From positions 558,001-622,000 of the forward strand of contig VAFM01000001.1 of the NCBI GenBank assembly GCA_005768725.1: a DNA stretch of 64,000 nt. The letters run 5' to 3'. A model generated the notes under the pieces. It was not told the origin of the DNA and searched no databases. It saw only the letters and a list, made by a program, of their open reading frames with translations. Below, one piece after another: positions 1 through 7,289 of this stretch; the first letter of the stretch is position 1; the number at the start of each line of letters is the position of its first letter. Source of the stretch: Blastochloris viridis. Lineage in GTDB: Bacteria; Pseudomonadota; Alphaproteobacteria; UBA2136; UBA6156. Made by a program: the position numbers and the translations under genes.

Positions 1-131
1 TGACCGGTGACGCCACCCGCGGTGAAGATGTGACCCAGAACGGCCACACCTACGCCAGCTACACGGCCGGTAACGGTGGTACCGTACTCGTTGAACTCGG
101 CCTGACCGTGCACAACGAACACCAGAACTAA
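1..131 (+). CDS. C-terminal end of an unknown protein (partial)
   Basis: Only the last 42 codons are present. The reading frame starts at base 3 and stops with TAA at 129-131. The tail is rich in Gly, Thr, Asn and His, ends in HNEHQN, and has a short alternating hydrophobic stretch (TVLVELGLTV) that could be a beta strand. A hairpin terminator follows within 50 bases, which supports a real gene end. I do not recognise the family. A surface or outer-membrane protein is possible but is a guess. Confidence 0.5.
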   Translation, partial: TGDATRGEDVTQNGHTYASYTAGNGGTVLVELGLTVHNEHQN

Positions 132-147
132 GAGTCTGGAACAGCTT

Positions 148-177
148 GAGAGGGGCCTAGGCCCCCCTCTTCTGTTT
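148..177 (+). terminator. Rho-independent terminator of the left-edge gene
   Basis: GC-rich hairpin (GAGGGG...CCCCTC core) followed by TTCTGTTT, placed 17 bases after the stop of the partial gene at the left edge. Confidence 0.7.
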
Positions 178-199
178 CGTAATGCCTGACGCGCGCGTC

Positions 200-523
200 T
201 TAGTGATTGAATCCGAGATAGCCCGACCAGATGCGGCTCCACCAAAGCTGCAGTAGATGCAGACCCAGCAGAGCGCCGACAATGGCGCCAGCCTCGAGCA
301 GTGTAACCTTCTGATGCTGGACCAGACCGATCAGTTCCGGTTTCGAGAACAGAACATCGGCCAACATTGCCAGGATATAGGCCAAAGCTAACATCCCCAT
401 AGCGACAAAGGCTGCGCCGACAATACCCGCCGACGCGATCAGAATAATGGCCGCGAGCGGCTTGTTCATCGGAACAATAAAGGAAAGGTTTGTTTGCGAT
501 ACGGTATGATGGTTCTTATCCAT
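200..523 (-). CDS. Small predicted inner-membrane protein, unknown function
   Basis: 107 residues. A polar N-terminus of about 20 residues is followed by two long hydrophobic segments (about 22-45 and 45-60, rich in Ala, Ile and Met) and a third near 75-92 (AGAIVGALLGLHLLQLWW), so it should be an integral membrane protein. No catalytic motif is visible and I do not recognise the family. The start is supported by a GGGGAG ribosome-binding site. That site lies inside a perfect 12-bp palindrome (532-543), which could hide it in the mRNA. It faces ftsB tail to head on the same strand but is separated by its own leader. Confidence 0.7.
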   Translation of the reverse strand: MDKNHHTVSQTNLSFIVPMNKPLAAIILIASAGIVGAAFVAMGMLALAYILAMLADVLFSKPELIGLVQHQKVTLLEAGAIVGALLGLHLLQLWWSRIWSGYLGFNH

Positions 524-531
524 TGTGATCT

Positions 532-543
532 CCCCGTACGGGG
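532..543 (-). promoter_or_regulatory. Palindrome overlapping the ribosome-binding site
   Basis: CCCCGTACGGGG is a perfect 12-bp palindrome just upstream of the ATG at 523. On the minus strand it contains part of the GGGGAG Shine-Dalgarno sequence, so folding or protein binding here could limit translation of the small membrane protein. This role is inference. Confidence 0.35.
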
Positions 544-635
544 CTCCTTATGACAATGTCTATTTACCCTTTAACGACTAGCATAAAACGCCGGTTTTGG
601 CCTGATAATCATCAATCAAACGGCGGTATTCAGAC

Positions 636-664
636 AAAAAGCTGCCGGCTTAGGGCAGCTTTTT
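636..664 (-). terminator. Terminator of the kdsA-ftsB unit
   Basis: AAAAAGCTGCC / GGCAGCTTTTT stem of 11 bp. It overlaps the last codons of ftsB and is followed on the minus strand by a T run. Confidence 0.75.
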
Positions 665-1009
665 GATTTCCTTTACCAGAATGACCCGGTCATTCGGTTT
701 GAGGTACCCCAATTCGCGGCGGACCAGTTCGTCGATAAAATCCGGATCCGGTCGGGCGATGGTACCATCGGGGTTTTTAATTCCGCGCAGCCGCGCGATA
801 TGGTTTTCCAGACGGTGGATATCGTATTTCAGATCGTACACCTGCGTCTGAAGGTCGGTAATCTGGGTCTTCATCACGCGCCAGGTAACAATACCGCGTT
901 CGCCGGTCAGCAACTGGTCGGCGGTATAAAGCAGCAAAAGCCCTACCAGCCCCGGTAAAACCAAGGGCTTGAGGCGTTGCTTCCATTTACCAACGACGAT
1001 GGTGACCAC
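650..1009 (-). CDS. ftsB: Septum formation initiator, FtsB/DivIC family
   Basis: 119 residues with the FtsB plan: short cytoplasmic N-terminus (about 1-14, with KWKQRLK), one membrane segment (about 15-30), then a periplasmic coiled coil (about 45-75, with heptad Leu/Ile), and a C-terminal part with RRELGYLKPNDRVI. FtsB works with FtsL and FtsQ in the divisome, linking early and late division proteins at midcell. The start is GTG at 1009, ten bases after AAGGA. It sits 18 bases downstream of kdsA on the same strand, so the two are probably cotranscribed; ftsB near kdsA or eno is usual in Alphaproteobacteria. Here eno is far away at 58-59 kb. Confidence 0.85.
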   Translation of the reverse strand: MVTIVVGKWKQRLKPLVLPGLVGLLLLYTADQLLTGERGIVTWRVMKTQITDLQTQVYDLKYDIHRLENHIARLRGIKNPDGTIARPDPDFIDELVRRELGYLKPNDRVILVKEIKKLP

Positions 1010-1027
1010 CGCTACTTTTCCTTCTTC

Positions 1028-1900
1028 TTAAGCTGCCTGAGACAGGTCTTGCAGGCGCTTATGCAGTTCCACCAAAGGATACAGGAAGGCTTCCATGCTT
1101 TCCAGCGGCAGTTGGGTGTCTTTGTCGGAGATCGCGCACGACGGATCTGGGTGGGTTTCGATGAAAAGCCCCTGAATACCGGTGGCTACAGCCGCGCGCG
1201 CCAGGGGGGCCGCGAACTCGCGCTTGCCGGTAGAGCTGTCTCCCTTGCCCGACGGTTGCATGATGCTGTGCGTTACATCGAACACAACCGGGTAGCCGGT
1301 GGCCGCCATGGTGGGCAGGCCGCGCATATCGACCACCAGATCTCCGTAGCCAAATGTGGTGCCGCGCTCGGTGAGGAGAATGTTATCGATACCGCATTCG
1401 GCGATCTTGGCACTGGCTGGGCCCATATCGGCGGGGGCCATGAACTGACCCTTTTTGATATTCACACCCTTACCATCGTACTTGGCGGCTTCGCGGCCGC
1501 AGGCCAGCAGCAGGTCGGTCTGACGAGCCAAAAAGGCTGGAATCTGGGCCATATCCGCAACTTCATACACGCTTTGCACCTGAATGGTTTCGTGGACGTC
1601 GGTCAGCACTGGCAGGCCTTCCAAGGCGCGGACTTCGGCGAGGACTTTCAATCCCTCCTCCAACCCCAGGCCACGCTTGCCGCCAGCGCTGGTGCGGTTG
1701 GCTTTATCGAAGCTGCCTTTGTAGATCAGGCCGATGCCCAGTTTCTGGCAGACATTTACCATATGCGCGGCGGTTTTGAGGGTCGTTTCGCGGCTTTCGA
1801 TCGCGCAGGTACCGGCGATAAGGCTAAGCGGAAGGTTTTGACCAAACTGGACTTTCTGGACGCTGCCTGCGCCTACGGTAACGGTTTGCATGGCATTCAT
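1028..1900 (-). CDS. kdsA: 3-deoxy-8-phosphooctulonate synthase
   Basis: 290 residues, the usual length. KdsA condenses phosphoenolpyruvate with arabinose 5-phosphate to make Kdo-8-phosphate for lipopolysaccharide core, in the cytoplasm. Visible motifs are GTCAIES near 30-36, FDKANRTS near 64-71, DVHE, KKGQFMAP, RGTTFGYG and DVTHSIMQPSG. The Cys in GTCAIES (about residue 32) is at the place occupied by Asn in the metal-free E. coli enzyme, so this is probably the metal-dependent class (inference). The start is ambiguous: AAGGAG lies only two bases before the first ATG and eleven before an ATG three codons later. It is divergent from the secreted-protein cluster at 2107. Confidence 0.95.
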   Translation of the reverse strand: MNAMQTVTVGAGSVQKVQFGQNLPLSLIAGTCAIESRETTLKTAAHMVNVCQKLGIGLIYKGSFDKANRTSAGGKRGLGLEEGLKVLAEVRALEGLPVLTDVHETIQVQSVYEVADMAQIPAFLARQTDLLLACGREAAKYDGKGVNIKKGQFMAPADMGPASAKIAECGIDNILLTERGTTFGYGDLVVDMRGLPTMAATGYPVVFDVTHSIMQPSGKGDSSTGKREFAAPLARAAVATGIQGLFIETHPDPSCAISDKDTQLPLESMEAFLYPLVELHKRLQDLSQAA

Positions 1901-2025
1901 GTCTCCTTTATTGGCGCCGATAATGCCGTATTTTGCGCATTTGCGCCATGGGACCGCCTGTGGGTTAGTCAGGAAGATGTCAGGCTAAGGTTCGTTTCAT
2001 TAAAGGCCAACCTCATAAAGACTAC

Positions 2026-2072
2026 AGAGGAATGGCCCTCATTCGTGGGCCCTCTATCATCGGCCCTTTTTT
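2026..2072 (+). promoter_or_regulatory. Possible transcription attenuator in the leader of the 2107 gene
   Basis: Three arms lie in order: GGCCC (2034-2038), GGGCC (2047-2051) and GGCCC (2062-2066), the last followed by six Ts (2067-2072). Arm 2 can pair with arm 1, extended by AGAG/CTCT flanks, or with arm 3 to make a terminator. No plus-strand gene lies upstream for it to terminate, since kdsA diverges, so it should sit in the leader of the secreted-protein gene. The stems are only 5 bp but all G-C. Confidence 0.4.
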
Positions 2073-2106
2073 AACTTCACTCTCATCATCGTGAAAGGAT
2101 GATATC

Positions 2107-2535
2107 ATGCGTAAGTTTGCTTCTCTCGTTGTTGCCGCTTCTGTTGTTGCTTCCGCTTTCGTTGCAGCTCCGGCTCTCGCAGCTTCCACGTCGGTTAACA
2201 TCGGCGTTCCGAAGTGCGATATCCGTGCTGGTTTCGTTCGCGGCGGTAACCCTGCAATTGTCGACGCCTTCGGTGTCGGCACCATGTGCGACAAGCAGTT
2301 CGGCGAAGTCAATGTCAAGCGCGAAGACAAGGGTACTCCGACCCGCGGTCCGAATATGTGCATTCTGCGCGTAACCGGCACCAAGGATTCCGGCGCCTTC
2401 TCGTGCATCATTCCGGTCAGCCAGAATGTCGACGTTCAGAACGGTGTTCTCTACTTCACCGTCACTGAAACGACGCCTTTCGCCAAAGCTGGTCAGAAGC
2501 TTCGCTACTTCCCGGGCCGTGACCGCGCTCTCTGA
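2107..2535 (+). CDS. Secreted four-cysteine protein (C-module alone)
   Basis: 142 residues. A clear signal peptide (basic MRK, Ala/Val core, APALA cut near residue 25) sends it to the periplasm or beyond. The mature part has four Cys (37, 61, 85, 100), enough for two disulfides, and the motif AFGVGTMCD...FG..NVK. This matches residues 113-205 of the next gene (AFGMGTMCD...FG..NVK, then CVLRV, SGSC and NGELFFV), so the two are paralogues. SD GAAAGGAT lies ahead of the ATG and a terminator follows. I do not recognise the family and do not assign a function. It is the first of three related secreted proteins. Confidence 0.85.
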   Translation: MRKFASLVVAASVVASAFVAAPALAASTSVNIGVPKCDIRAGFVRGGNPAIVDAFGVGTMCDKQFGEVNVKREDKGTPTRGPNMCILRVTGTKDSGAFSCIIPVSQNVDVQNGVLYFTVTETTPFAKAGQKLRYFPGRDRAL

Positions 2536-2559
2536 GCCGGTTTCGCCTACTCGAATGAA

Positions 2560-2592
2560 CCTCCCGCAGTTTTCTGCGGGAGGTTTCCTTTT
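2560..2592 (+). terminator. Terminator after the first secreted-protein gene
   Basis: CCTCCCGCA / TGCGGGAGG, a 9-bp stem followed by a T-rich tract. Confidence 0.8.
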
Positions 2593-2597
2593 ACCCC

Positions 2598-2625
2598 TTG
2601 AAAATATACAATCCAGACCTATAAC
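2598..2625 (+). promoter_or_regulatory. Promoter of the second secreted-protein gene
   Basis: TTGAAA (2598-2603), 16-base spacer, TATAAC (2620-2625), about 100 bases ahead of the ATG at 2724. The same CCTTGAAAAT core and 16-base spacing recur ahead of the third gene of the cluster. Confidence 0.6.
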
Positions 2626-2723
2626 CACTACAAGATCATCTGGTCTTTGCGGCCAGAGACTCATTTTCTGGCCCTTTTTCGTTCTTACCCTTCATCTTGT
2701 CCCACCCTACAGGAGATTTGGAC

Positions 2724-3377
2724 ATGAATATCAAGAAACTCTTCGTGCTCGGTGGCTTGTTCCTCGGAACCCTCGTTGGCTTCAACATTGCATCGGCAAC
2801 GTCCGATTCCGCTGAAGCCTGCCCCTCTGCCTGCGCTCCCAAGCGCACCGTTGCATGTGCTGATGGCTCCACCATCAGCGGACCCGACAACTACTCGACG
2901 GCCGACCTTCGCAGCCGTTGCGGCGGCAGCAAACCGCAGATCGAATATTCGGAGAGCACTTCGAAGAAGTCGATTTCGGTAGGTCTCGGCCTGACGAGCA
3001 AGACAACGGTTCAACAGAAGCAGTTGCCGCCGGTCAAGCGCCAGAACATCGCGCTGAACACGCCGTACTGCAACGTCGGCTCTGGTTTCATCACCTGGTC
3101 CACTCCGGCGCTTGAAGCGTTCGGCATGGGTACCATGTGCGATTCCGGCTTTGGCGGAAACAACGTCAAAGCGGTCGGCAGTTCTCAGCCCGTCCGCGAT
3201 GACAATGGCTGCGTGCTCCGTGTTGTTCGCAACTCGGCCAAGCAGCTTGCTTCCGGTTCGTGCGCTCGGGCAGTTATGTCGGCTTACGTTGCAAATGGCG
3301 AACTTTTCTTCGTCACCCGCGACGGCGCTCATCTCCGCCTAACGAGCAAGTATACTGCACGGAAAGTTCGTTTCTAA
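2724..3377 (+). CDS. Secreted two-module cysteine-rich protein
   Basis: 217 residues from the ATG that follows AGGAG by seven bases; an ATG nine codons earlier lacks a binding site. There is a signal peptide (MNIKK, hydrophobic to about residue 24). The N-terminal module has Cys 33, 37, 45 and 66 (ACADGS, RCGG) and matches the N-terminus of the following gene. The C-terminal module has Cys 116, 139, 163 and 180 and matches the whole mature protein of the preceding gene. A Ser/Thr/Lys/Gln-rich linker (about 75-108) joins them. It is thus the hybrid of its two neighbours. Function and family are unknown to me; an extracytoplasmic disulfide-stabilised protein is the safe description. Confidence 0.85.
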   Translation: MNIKKLFVLGGLFLGTLVGFNIASATSDSAEACPSACAPKRTVACADGSTISGPDNYSTADLRSRCGGSKPQIEYSESTSKKSISVGLGLTSKTTVQQKQLPPVKRQNIALNTPYCNVGSGFITWSTPALEAFGMGTMCDSGFGGNNVKAVGSSQPVRDDNGCVLRVVRNSAKQLASGSCARAVMSAYVANGELFFVTRDGAHLRLTSKYTARKVRF

Positions 3378-3399
3378 CACTCTCGAACTCTTCATCGTA

Positions 3400-3432
3400 A
3401 AGACCACGCACTTAGGTGCGTGGTCTTTTTTT
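3400..3432 (+). terminator. Terminator after the two-module secreted gene
   Basis: AAGACCACGCA / TGCGTGGTCTT, a perfect 11-bp stem followed by a long T run. Confidence 0.9.
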
Positions 3433-3442
3433 CTATCTTTCC

Positions 3443-3470
3443 TTGAAAATGTATTCAAATTGTTTATAGT
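3443..3470 (+). promoter_or_regulatory. Promoter of the third secreted-protein gene
   Basis: TTGAAA (3443-3448), 16-base spacer, TATAGT (3465-3470), about 75 bases ahead of the ATG at 3544. It resembles the promoter at 2598 in both boxes and spacing. Confidence 0.6.
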
Positions 3471-3543
3471 CACATCAGTTTATCTGACTTAACCGACAGA
3501 TACTTATCTATCTGTTCCGTTTCTTGCTCTCAGGAGAAATCTG

Positions 3544-4440
3544 ATGCTTAACACCCTTAAACTGCTTTTCGCAGGTATGCTGCTGTCACCATTTTTGCAT
3601 GTCTCTCAGGCTTCGGCTTGCCTTGATGGAAGTTGTGGCCCCCAGAAATCATTTCGTTGCAGTGATGGTTCGCTGCTTACCAACCAGCCGACGCGCATGA
3701 CTCGGCGCGACTTTCTTGCGAAATGCGGTGACACTGAATCTGTGGTAAAGCAACCGCGTTCGAAAAACATCCTTCAGCATACTCAGCCTCGAAAAGCATC
3801 CACTGCACTACGCAAGGACATAGCAAAACCTATGCCTACTTTGACTTACATACCTATACCAATGGCACGGCCTGCCGAGCTTGATGCGGATGTTGAAGCG
3901 CTTGTTCCGTCTCCGGTGATTACTGTGACGCGGAGTGAGTTAGCGGATGTGTCCGTTACCCGGGTCAAAGTCACGATTCTACCTGTCCTTGAAAAGCCTC
4001 TCTGGCCGGAAGGGTTTGGACCCGATGCCGCATGTGGTGCGGGCTACTACCCAAGTGGAGAGCTCATCACCGTACTGATACAGGGATGCGCGCCTTATGC
4101 CACGGTCACGTGGCAGGCGGGGATACCTGAACAGAACGACTTTTTGCGTTTCAACTATGCTGCGGTGCAGATCTCGACCATGCCGGAGGGCTGCCTTGCC
4201 CTGATACCCGCCGTGAAAATGCCTGAAACGGCTGAGGTTGGTTATAAAAACCGGCGTGTTCATCCGCATTTCATGCTGACGCCGGGATATGGGTATTTGC
4301 AGATGGATGGCACGGTTTCAACGTCTCTCGGTTACGCCGCAGGATATGAGACCATAGCCGGAAACTGTAAGAGTATGGGCTTTACGCCCTATAGCGCGCC
4401 AGAGCTTCTGGCATTACTTGAGGGAAAACGACCCCAATGA
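3544..4440 (+). CDS. Secreted cysteine-rich protein with shared N-module
   Basis: 298 residues. Signal peptide to about residue 24 (VSQASA). The N-terminal module (Cys 26, 31, 39, 61, with RCSDGS and KCGD) matches that of the preceding gene in spacing and in the C-S/A-DGS core. A long linker rich in Lys, Arg, Pro and Val (about 65-155) leads to a different C-terminal part of about 140 residues with its own Cys and many Gly and Tyr (ACGAGYYPSG, AGYETIAGNC). AGGAG lies eight bases ahead of the ATG. Not a family I recognise. The cluster suggests duplication and module swapping of an envelope or secreted protein. Confidence 0.85.
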   Translation: MLNTLKLLFAGMLLSPFLHVSQASACLDGSCGPQKSFRCSDGSLLTNQPTRMTRRDFLAKCGDTESVVKQPRSKNILQHTQPRKASTALRKDIAKPMPTLTYIPIPMARPAELDADVEALVPSPVITVTRSELADVSVTRVKVTILPVLEKPLWPEGFGPDAACGAGYYPSGELITVLIQGCAPYATVTWQAGIPEQNDFLRFNYAAVQISTMPEGCLALIPAVKMPETAEVGYKNRRVHPHFMLTPGYGYLQMDGTVSTSLGYAAGYETIAGNCKSMGFTPYSAPELLALLEGKRPQ

Positions 4441-4445
4441 AAACG

Positions 4446-4478
4446 AAAAGCCGCAGTGGAAACACTGCGGCTTTTTTT
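4446..4478. terminator. Bidirectional terminator between the secreted cluster and msrA
   Basis: AAAAGCCGCAGTG / CACTGCGGCTTTT, a 13-bp stem with A and T runs on both sides, between two convergent genes. Confidence 0.9.
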
Positions 4479-5088
4479 ACTTCTGCATTTGTTTTTCTAG
4501 CTGTTGAAGGCGGCGGTCGCGGCCGCAGCCGGCGCGGTATTGGGCGTAGCGCTGGGCGGATTTTTTATAGTAATCCTGATGATATTCTTCAGCGGTATAA
4601 AACGGTGCGCGGGTGAGAATATCCGTTACCACCGGCTGGCCGAGCTTTTTGGAGATCTGGGCGGCAGAAAGCTGGGCTGCGGCACGCTCTTCGTCGTTTT
4701 CCACAAAAATACCGGCTTTGTAGTGTTCGCCTTTGTCGCAGAACTGGCCTGTGGCATCCAACGGGTCGATGTTGCTCCAGAATATATCCAACAGGCGCGG
4801 ATAGGTTACGATTTGCGGGTTATAGGTAACTTGAATCGACTCCCGGTGTCCGGTACGACCGCTGGAAACTTGCTCATACGTCGGGTTGACCTCGGTACCT
4901 CCGCTGTAGCCAACGGTGGTGTTGAGGACGCCGGGTTCGCTGTCGAACTCGCTTTGCATGCACCAGAAGCACCCGCCCGCAAAGACAGCTGTTTTACTGG
5001 TAATGGCAGTGGATGGCGTGATGTGCTGGGCCATGGCGGATGCTCCCGTTAGTGTCAGGATAACGGCGAGAACGGCTGCGAGTTTCAT
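4477..5088 (-). CDS. msrA: Peptide methionine sulfoxide reductase MsrA, exported form
   Basis: 203 residues. The catalytic motif GGCFWCMQSEF lies near 38-48, followed by GYSGG, HRESIQV and YHQDYY, all typical of MsrA, which repairs S-methionine sulfoxide in proteins with thioredoxin-type reductants. It begins with a signal peptide (VLTLTGASAMAQ), so the enzyme should act in the periplasm. A C-terminal Cys in RAGCGRD could be the resolving Cys. It starts six bases after the stop of the LysM/M23 gene, so the two probably share a transcript. No msrB is seen nearby. Confidence 0.93.
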   Translation of the reverse strand: MKLAAVLAVILTLTGASAMAQHITPSTAITSKTAVFAGGCFWCMQSEFDSEPGVLNTTVGYSGGTEVNPTYEQVSSGRTGHRESIQVTYNPQIVTYPRLLDIFWSNIDPLDATGQFCDKGEHYKAGIFVENDEERAAAQLSAAQISKKLGQPVVTDILTRAPFYTAEEYHQDYYKKSAQRYAQYRAGCGRDRRLQQLEKQMQK

Positions 5089-5094
5089 GACTGG

Positions 5095-6579
5095 TTACAG
5101 ACTGGAGAGCTTCGGCAGAACGCGGAGCGGGTCTACCGCGCTGGCATGCTGACGGAGTTCGAAGTGCAGTTGCGGTTGCTCGACATTGCCGCTGGCGCCG
5201 CTAAGAGCGATAACCTGGCCCTTGCGCACGGATTCGTTCTTCTTCACCAGCAGGTAGCCGTTGTGGGCGTAGGCCGAAACCATGCCGTTATCGTGGCGTA
5301 CCAGCACGAGGTTGCCGTAGACCTTCAGGCCGTTATCGGCATAGAGAACCTTACCGTTTTCGGCGGCCAGCACAGGGGTTCCTTCTGGCACCGCGATGTT
5401 GATTCCGGTCAGGGCAACGCCATTTCCATCATCACCGAATTTACGCACGATCTGCCCCTTCACCGGCCATACCAGACCCTTGGCACGGGCGGCCTGCTGA
5501 TCGATCTGGCCACGCTTCTGCTCGGCCAGTTGCGCCATATCGATGGTGACCGGCTTGACGTTGGCGGTGGACATTTTAGCTTCAGTCTGAGCTTGTTCCT
5601 TAACCGCCTTGGTTTCCAGCTCGGCCTTCACAACCTCTTGCTTGGCGACCACACCGGATTCAATGGCTTGAGCCACAACCTGCTCCTTGGCAGCTTCCGG
5701 CGCTTTAACGTTGGCCAGTTGGCTCGGCAGGTCGGTCTTCAGGGGCACACGGATAACACTGTCGGCCTTCAGATCCTGCGGCTCGGAGAATTCGTTGGCG
5801 GCCATGATATCCAGCACCGAGGCGTTGTACTGCAGCGAGATGCGGTAGATCGTTTCCTTCGGCTGCACGGTGTGCATCACGAACTTGATTTCCGAGGCCG
5901 AGTGTTGGACCGGCTGCTCTTGCGGACCACGACCTGCGGCGGGTTCGATAGCTGCCAGAGCAGCATCGTTTACCTGAGTAGCGGCCGTTTGGGTCGGTTC
6001 CGTCGACGGGTCGGTCAGCATGGTCTTTACATCGGCCCAGACAGAGCTTTGCGGCTTGCTATTGCGCATGATGGTGAGGGTTTGACCGGGGCGGATCTCG
6101 GTTGGTGACTTCATACCGTTGTCGGCGAGAATCCGCTGAGCGGTGGTATCGTACTGGCGGGCCAGCTTGTAGATGGTGTCGGTTTGCGTGGTAGTGTGCG
6201 TGATCTGCTCGACCTTCGGCTGAACGACTTTCGGTGCGGCCTGCACCGGAGCCGCTTGATGCACCGTGGTGGTTTTTACGGGCGACGGTCCTGCGGCAGG
6301 TTCGATGGACGAAAGGCTTTCTTCTTCCATCTGGACGGCCGAAATACGCGGCTGAGACGGTGCCGTTACACCCGACAAACCACCCGGACGGGCTTGCACT
6401 TCAGTGACCGGAATCTCATCGACAGGGCCGGGTTGCAAGGGATTATAGGGCTTGATAACACGTGGACCGGCGTTCATACCATCTACCACGCGGACCGGCT
6501 GCTGAGTACAGCCAGCCGCCAAGGCCGCCGCCACCAGCAAGGTGCTCGACCGCATGCGAAGCTTCGTTGCGAGATACAT
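5095..6579 (-). CDS. LysM/M23 peptidase-domain lipoprotein (NlpD-like murein hydrolase activator)
   Basis: 494 residues from an ATG eight bases after GGAGGAG. A lipobox (LAAGC near residue 25) makes it a likely lipoprotein. Two LysM peptidoglycan-binding repeats lie near 130-175 and 235-285 (DTIYKLARQYDTTAQRIL and the similar ETIYRISLQYNASVLDI). A Lys/Glu/Ala-rich helical linker follows. The C-terminal M23 domain (about 370-494) has GTPVLAAENGKVLYA, NLVLVRHDNGMVSAYAH and QPQLHFELR. It has HAS/H-type remnants, but the first metal-binding His is not in the usual place (GINIAVPEG), so it may be a catalytically dead amidase activator like NlpD or EnvC. The order pcm-then-this gene is common in Proteobacteria. 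Confidence 0.88.
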   Translation of the reverse strand: MYLATKLRMRSSTLLVAAALAAGCTQQPVRVVDGMNAGPRVIKPYNPLQPGPVDEIPVTEVQARPGGLSGVTAPSQPRISAVQMEEESLSSIEPAAGPSPVKTTTVHQAAPVQAAPKVVQPKVEQITHTTTQTDTIYKLARQYDTTAQRILADNGMKSPTEIRPGQTLTIMRNSKPQSSVWADVKTMLTDPSTEPTQTAATQVNDAALAAIEPAAGRGPQEQPVQHSASEIKFVMHTVQPKETIYRISLQYNASVLDIMAANEFSEPQDLKADSVIRVPLKTDLPSQLANVKAPEAAKEQVVAQAIESGVVAKQEVVKAELETKAVKEQAQTEAKMSTANVKPVTIDMAQLAEQKRGQIDQQAARAKGLVWPVKGQIVRKFGDDGNGVALTGINIAVPEGTPVLAAENGKVLYADNGLKVYGNLVLVRHDNGMVSAYAHNGYLLVKKNESVRKGQVIALSGASGNVEQPQLHFELRQHASAVDPLRVLPKLSSL

Positions 6580-6606
6580 GATACTTGCTCCTCCCATCCG
6601 TTTTTA

Positions 6607-7158
6607 TCAGGCCGTTTCAAACATTAAAATCGCCATGGCCGAAACCACGAGCACCGCGAGCGTGACGACCAGCGTCATGCCGTTAAAACTGCGCTCCAGC
6701 CAGCCCTGATACTTGTTGCCGCTGCGCCAGATGAGCCAGGCGATAAAGCCATACCGGGCCGTGCGAGTGAGCAGAACCAACGGCATGAACACCAGCGGAT
6801 TGACCAGCGCAAGGCCACTGAGCAGCGTGACGATATTGAAAGGCACACCAGAAAAACCTGCAGCCAGAATGAAAACAGGCGCGTAAAAGCGGAAGACATC
6901 CAATGCAATATGCTGACCTATGAACAGCGTGGAGATGTACCAGGCCACCGTAAACAGAACCATGGCGCCTACCAGCGAGCCCGCGGCGGCAACCAATGCG
7001 TAGCGGAAGCTTTTGTCTGGCGTAAGCTGGGACATGGGAATAAGAAGGAAATCGCTGGGCGCGGGCAGGCATAAAGCTTCCATAACCGCCATACTGAACA
7101 GGCGCTGCTCGGCATCGGGCCGACTGGCAAGACCTGCGAATTTACGGCGTACATCCAT
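6607..7158 (-). CDS. YqaA-like membrane protein, VTT (SNARE-associated) domain
   Basis: 183 residues with about four membrane segments. The N-terminal part has EALCLPAPSDFLLIPM, like the acidic-proline helix-loop of the DedA/YqaA group, then AAAGSLVGAMVLF and AGFSGVPFNIVTLLSGLALVNPLVFMPL. Proteins of this superfamily sit in the inner membrane and several act as lipid flippases or affect membrane homeostasis; the substrate here is unknown. The frame is open far into pcm, but the first sensible ATG is at 7158. Its binding site (GAAGG) is very close, so the start is only moderately sure. It lies between pcm and the LysM/M23 gene. Confidence 0.75.
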   Translation of the reverse strand: MDVRRKFAGLASRPDAEQRLFSMAVMEALCLPAPSDFLLIPMSQLTPDKSFRYALVAAAGSLVGAMVLFTVAWYISTLFIGQHIALDVFRFYAPVFILAAGFSGVPFNIVTLLSGLALVNPLVFMPLVLLTRTARYGFIAWLIWRSGNKYQGWLERSFNGMTLVVTLAVLVVSAMAILMFETA

Positions 7159-7257
7159 ACCTTCAAAACTAGCAGATTTCGGCAGAGCGTTTGCGGAAAA
7201 TCGTGCATACCATAAGAAAGATTCCCGACAATCCCCCTCCCCCTGTGGCGAAACGGA

Positions 7258-7280
7258 AACGCCCGGATTCTCCGGGCGTT
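7258..7280 (-). terminator. Hairpin after pcm
   Basis: AACGCCCGG / CCGGGCGTT, a 9-bp stem downstream of pcm. The T tract is interrupted (TTTCCGTTTC), so termination may be partial. Confidence 0.55.
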
Positions 7281-7289
7281 GGGTTACGC

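Noticed and set aside
2086..2664. Minus-strand frame over the first secreted-protein gene
   Set aside because: The plus-strand frame has a signal peptide, a binding site, a terminator and a paralogue; the antisense frame has none of these.
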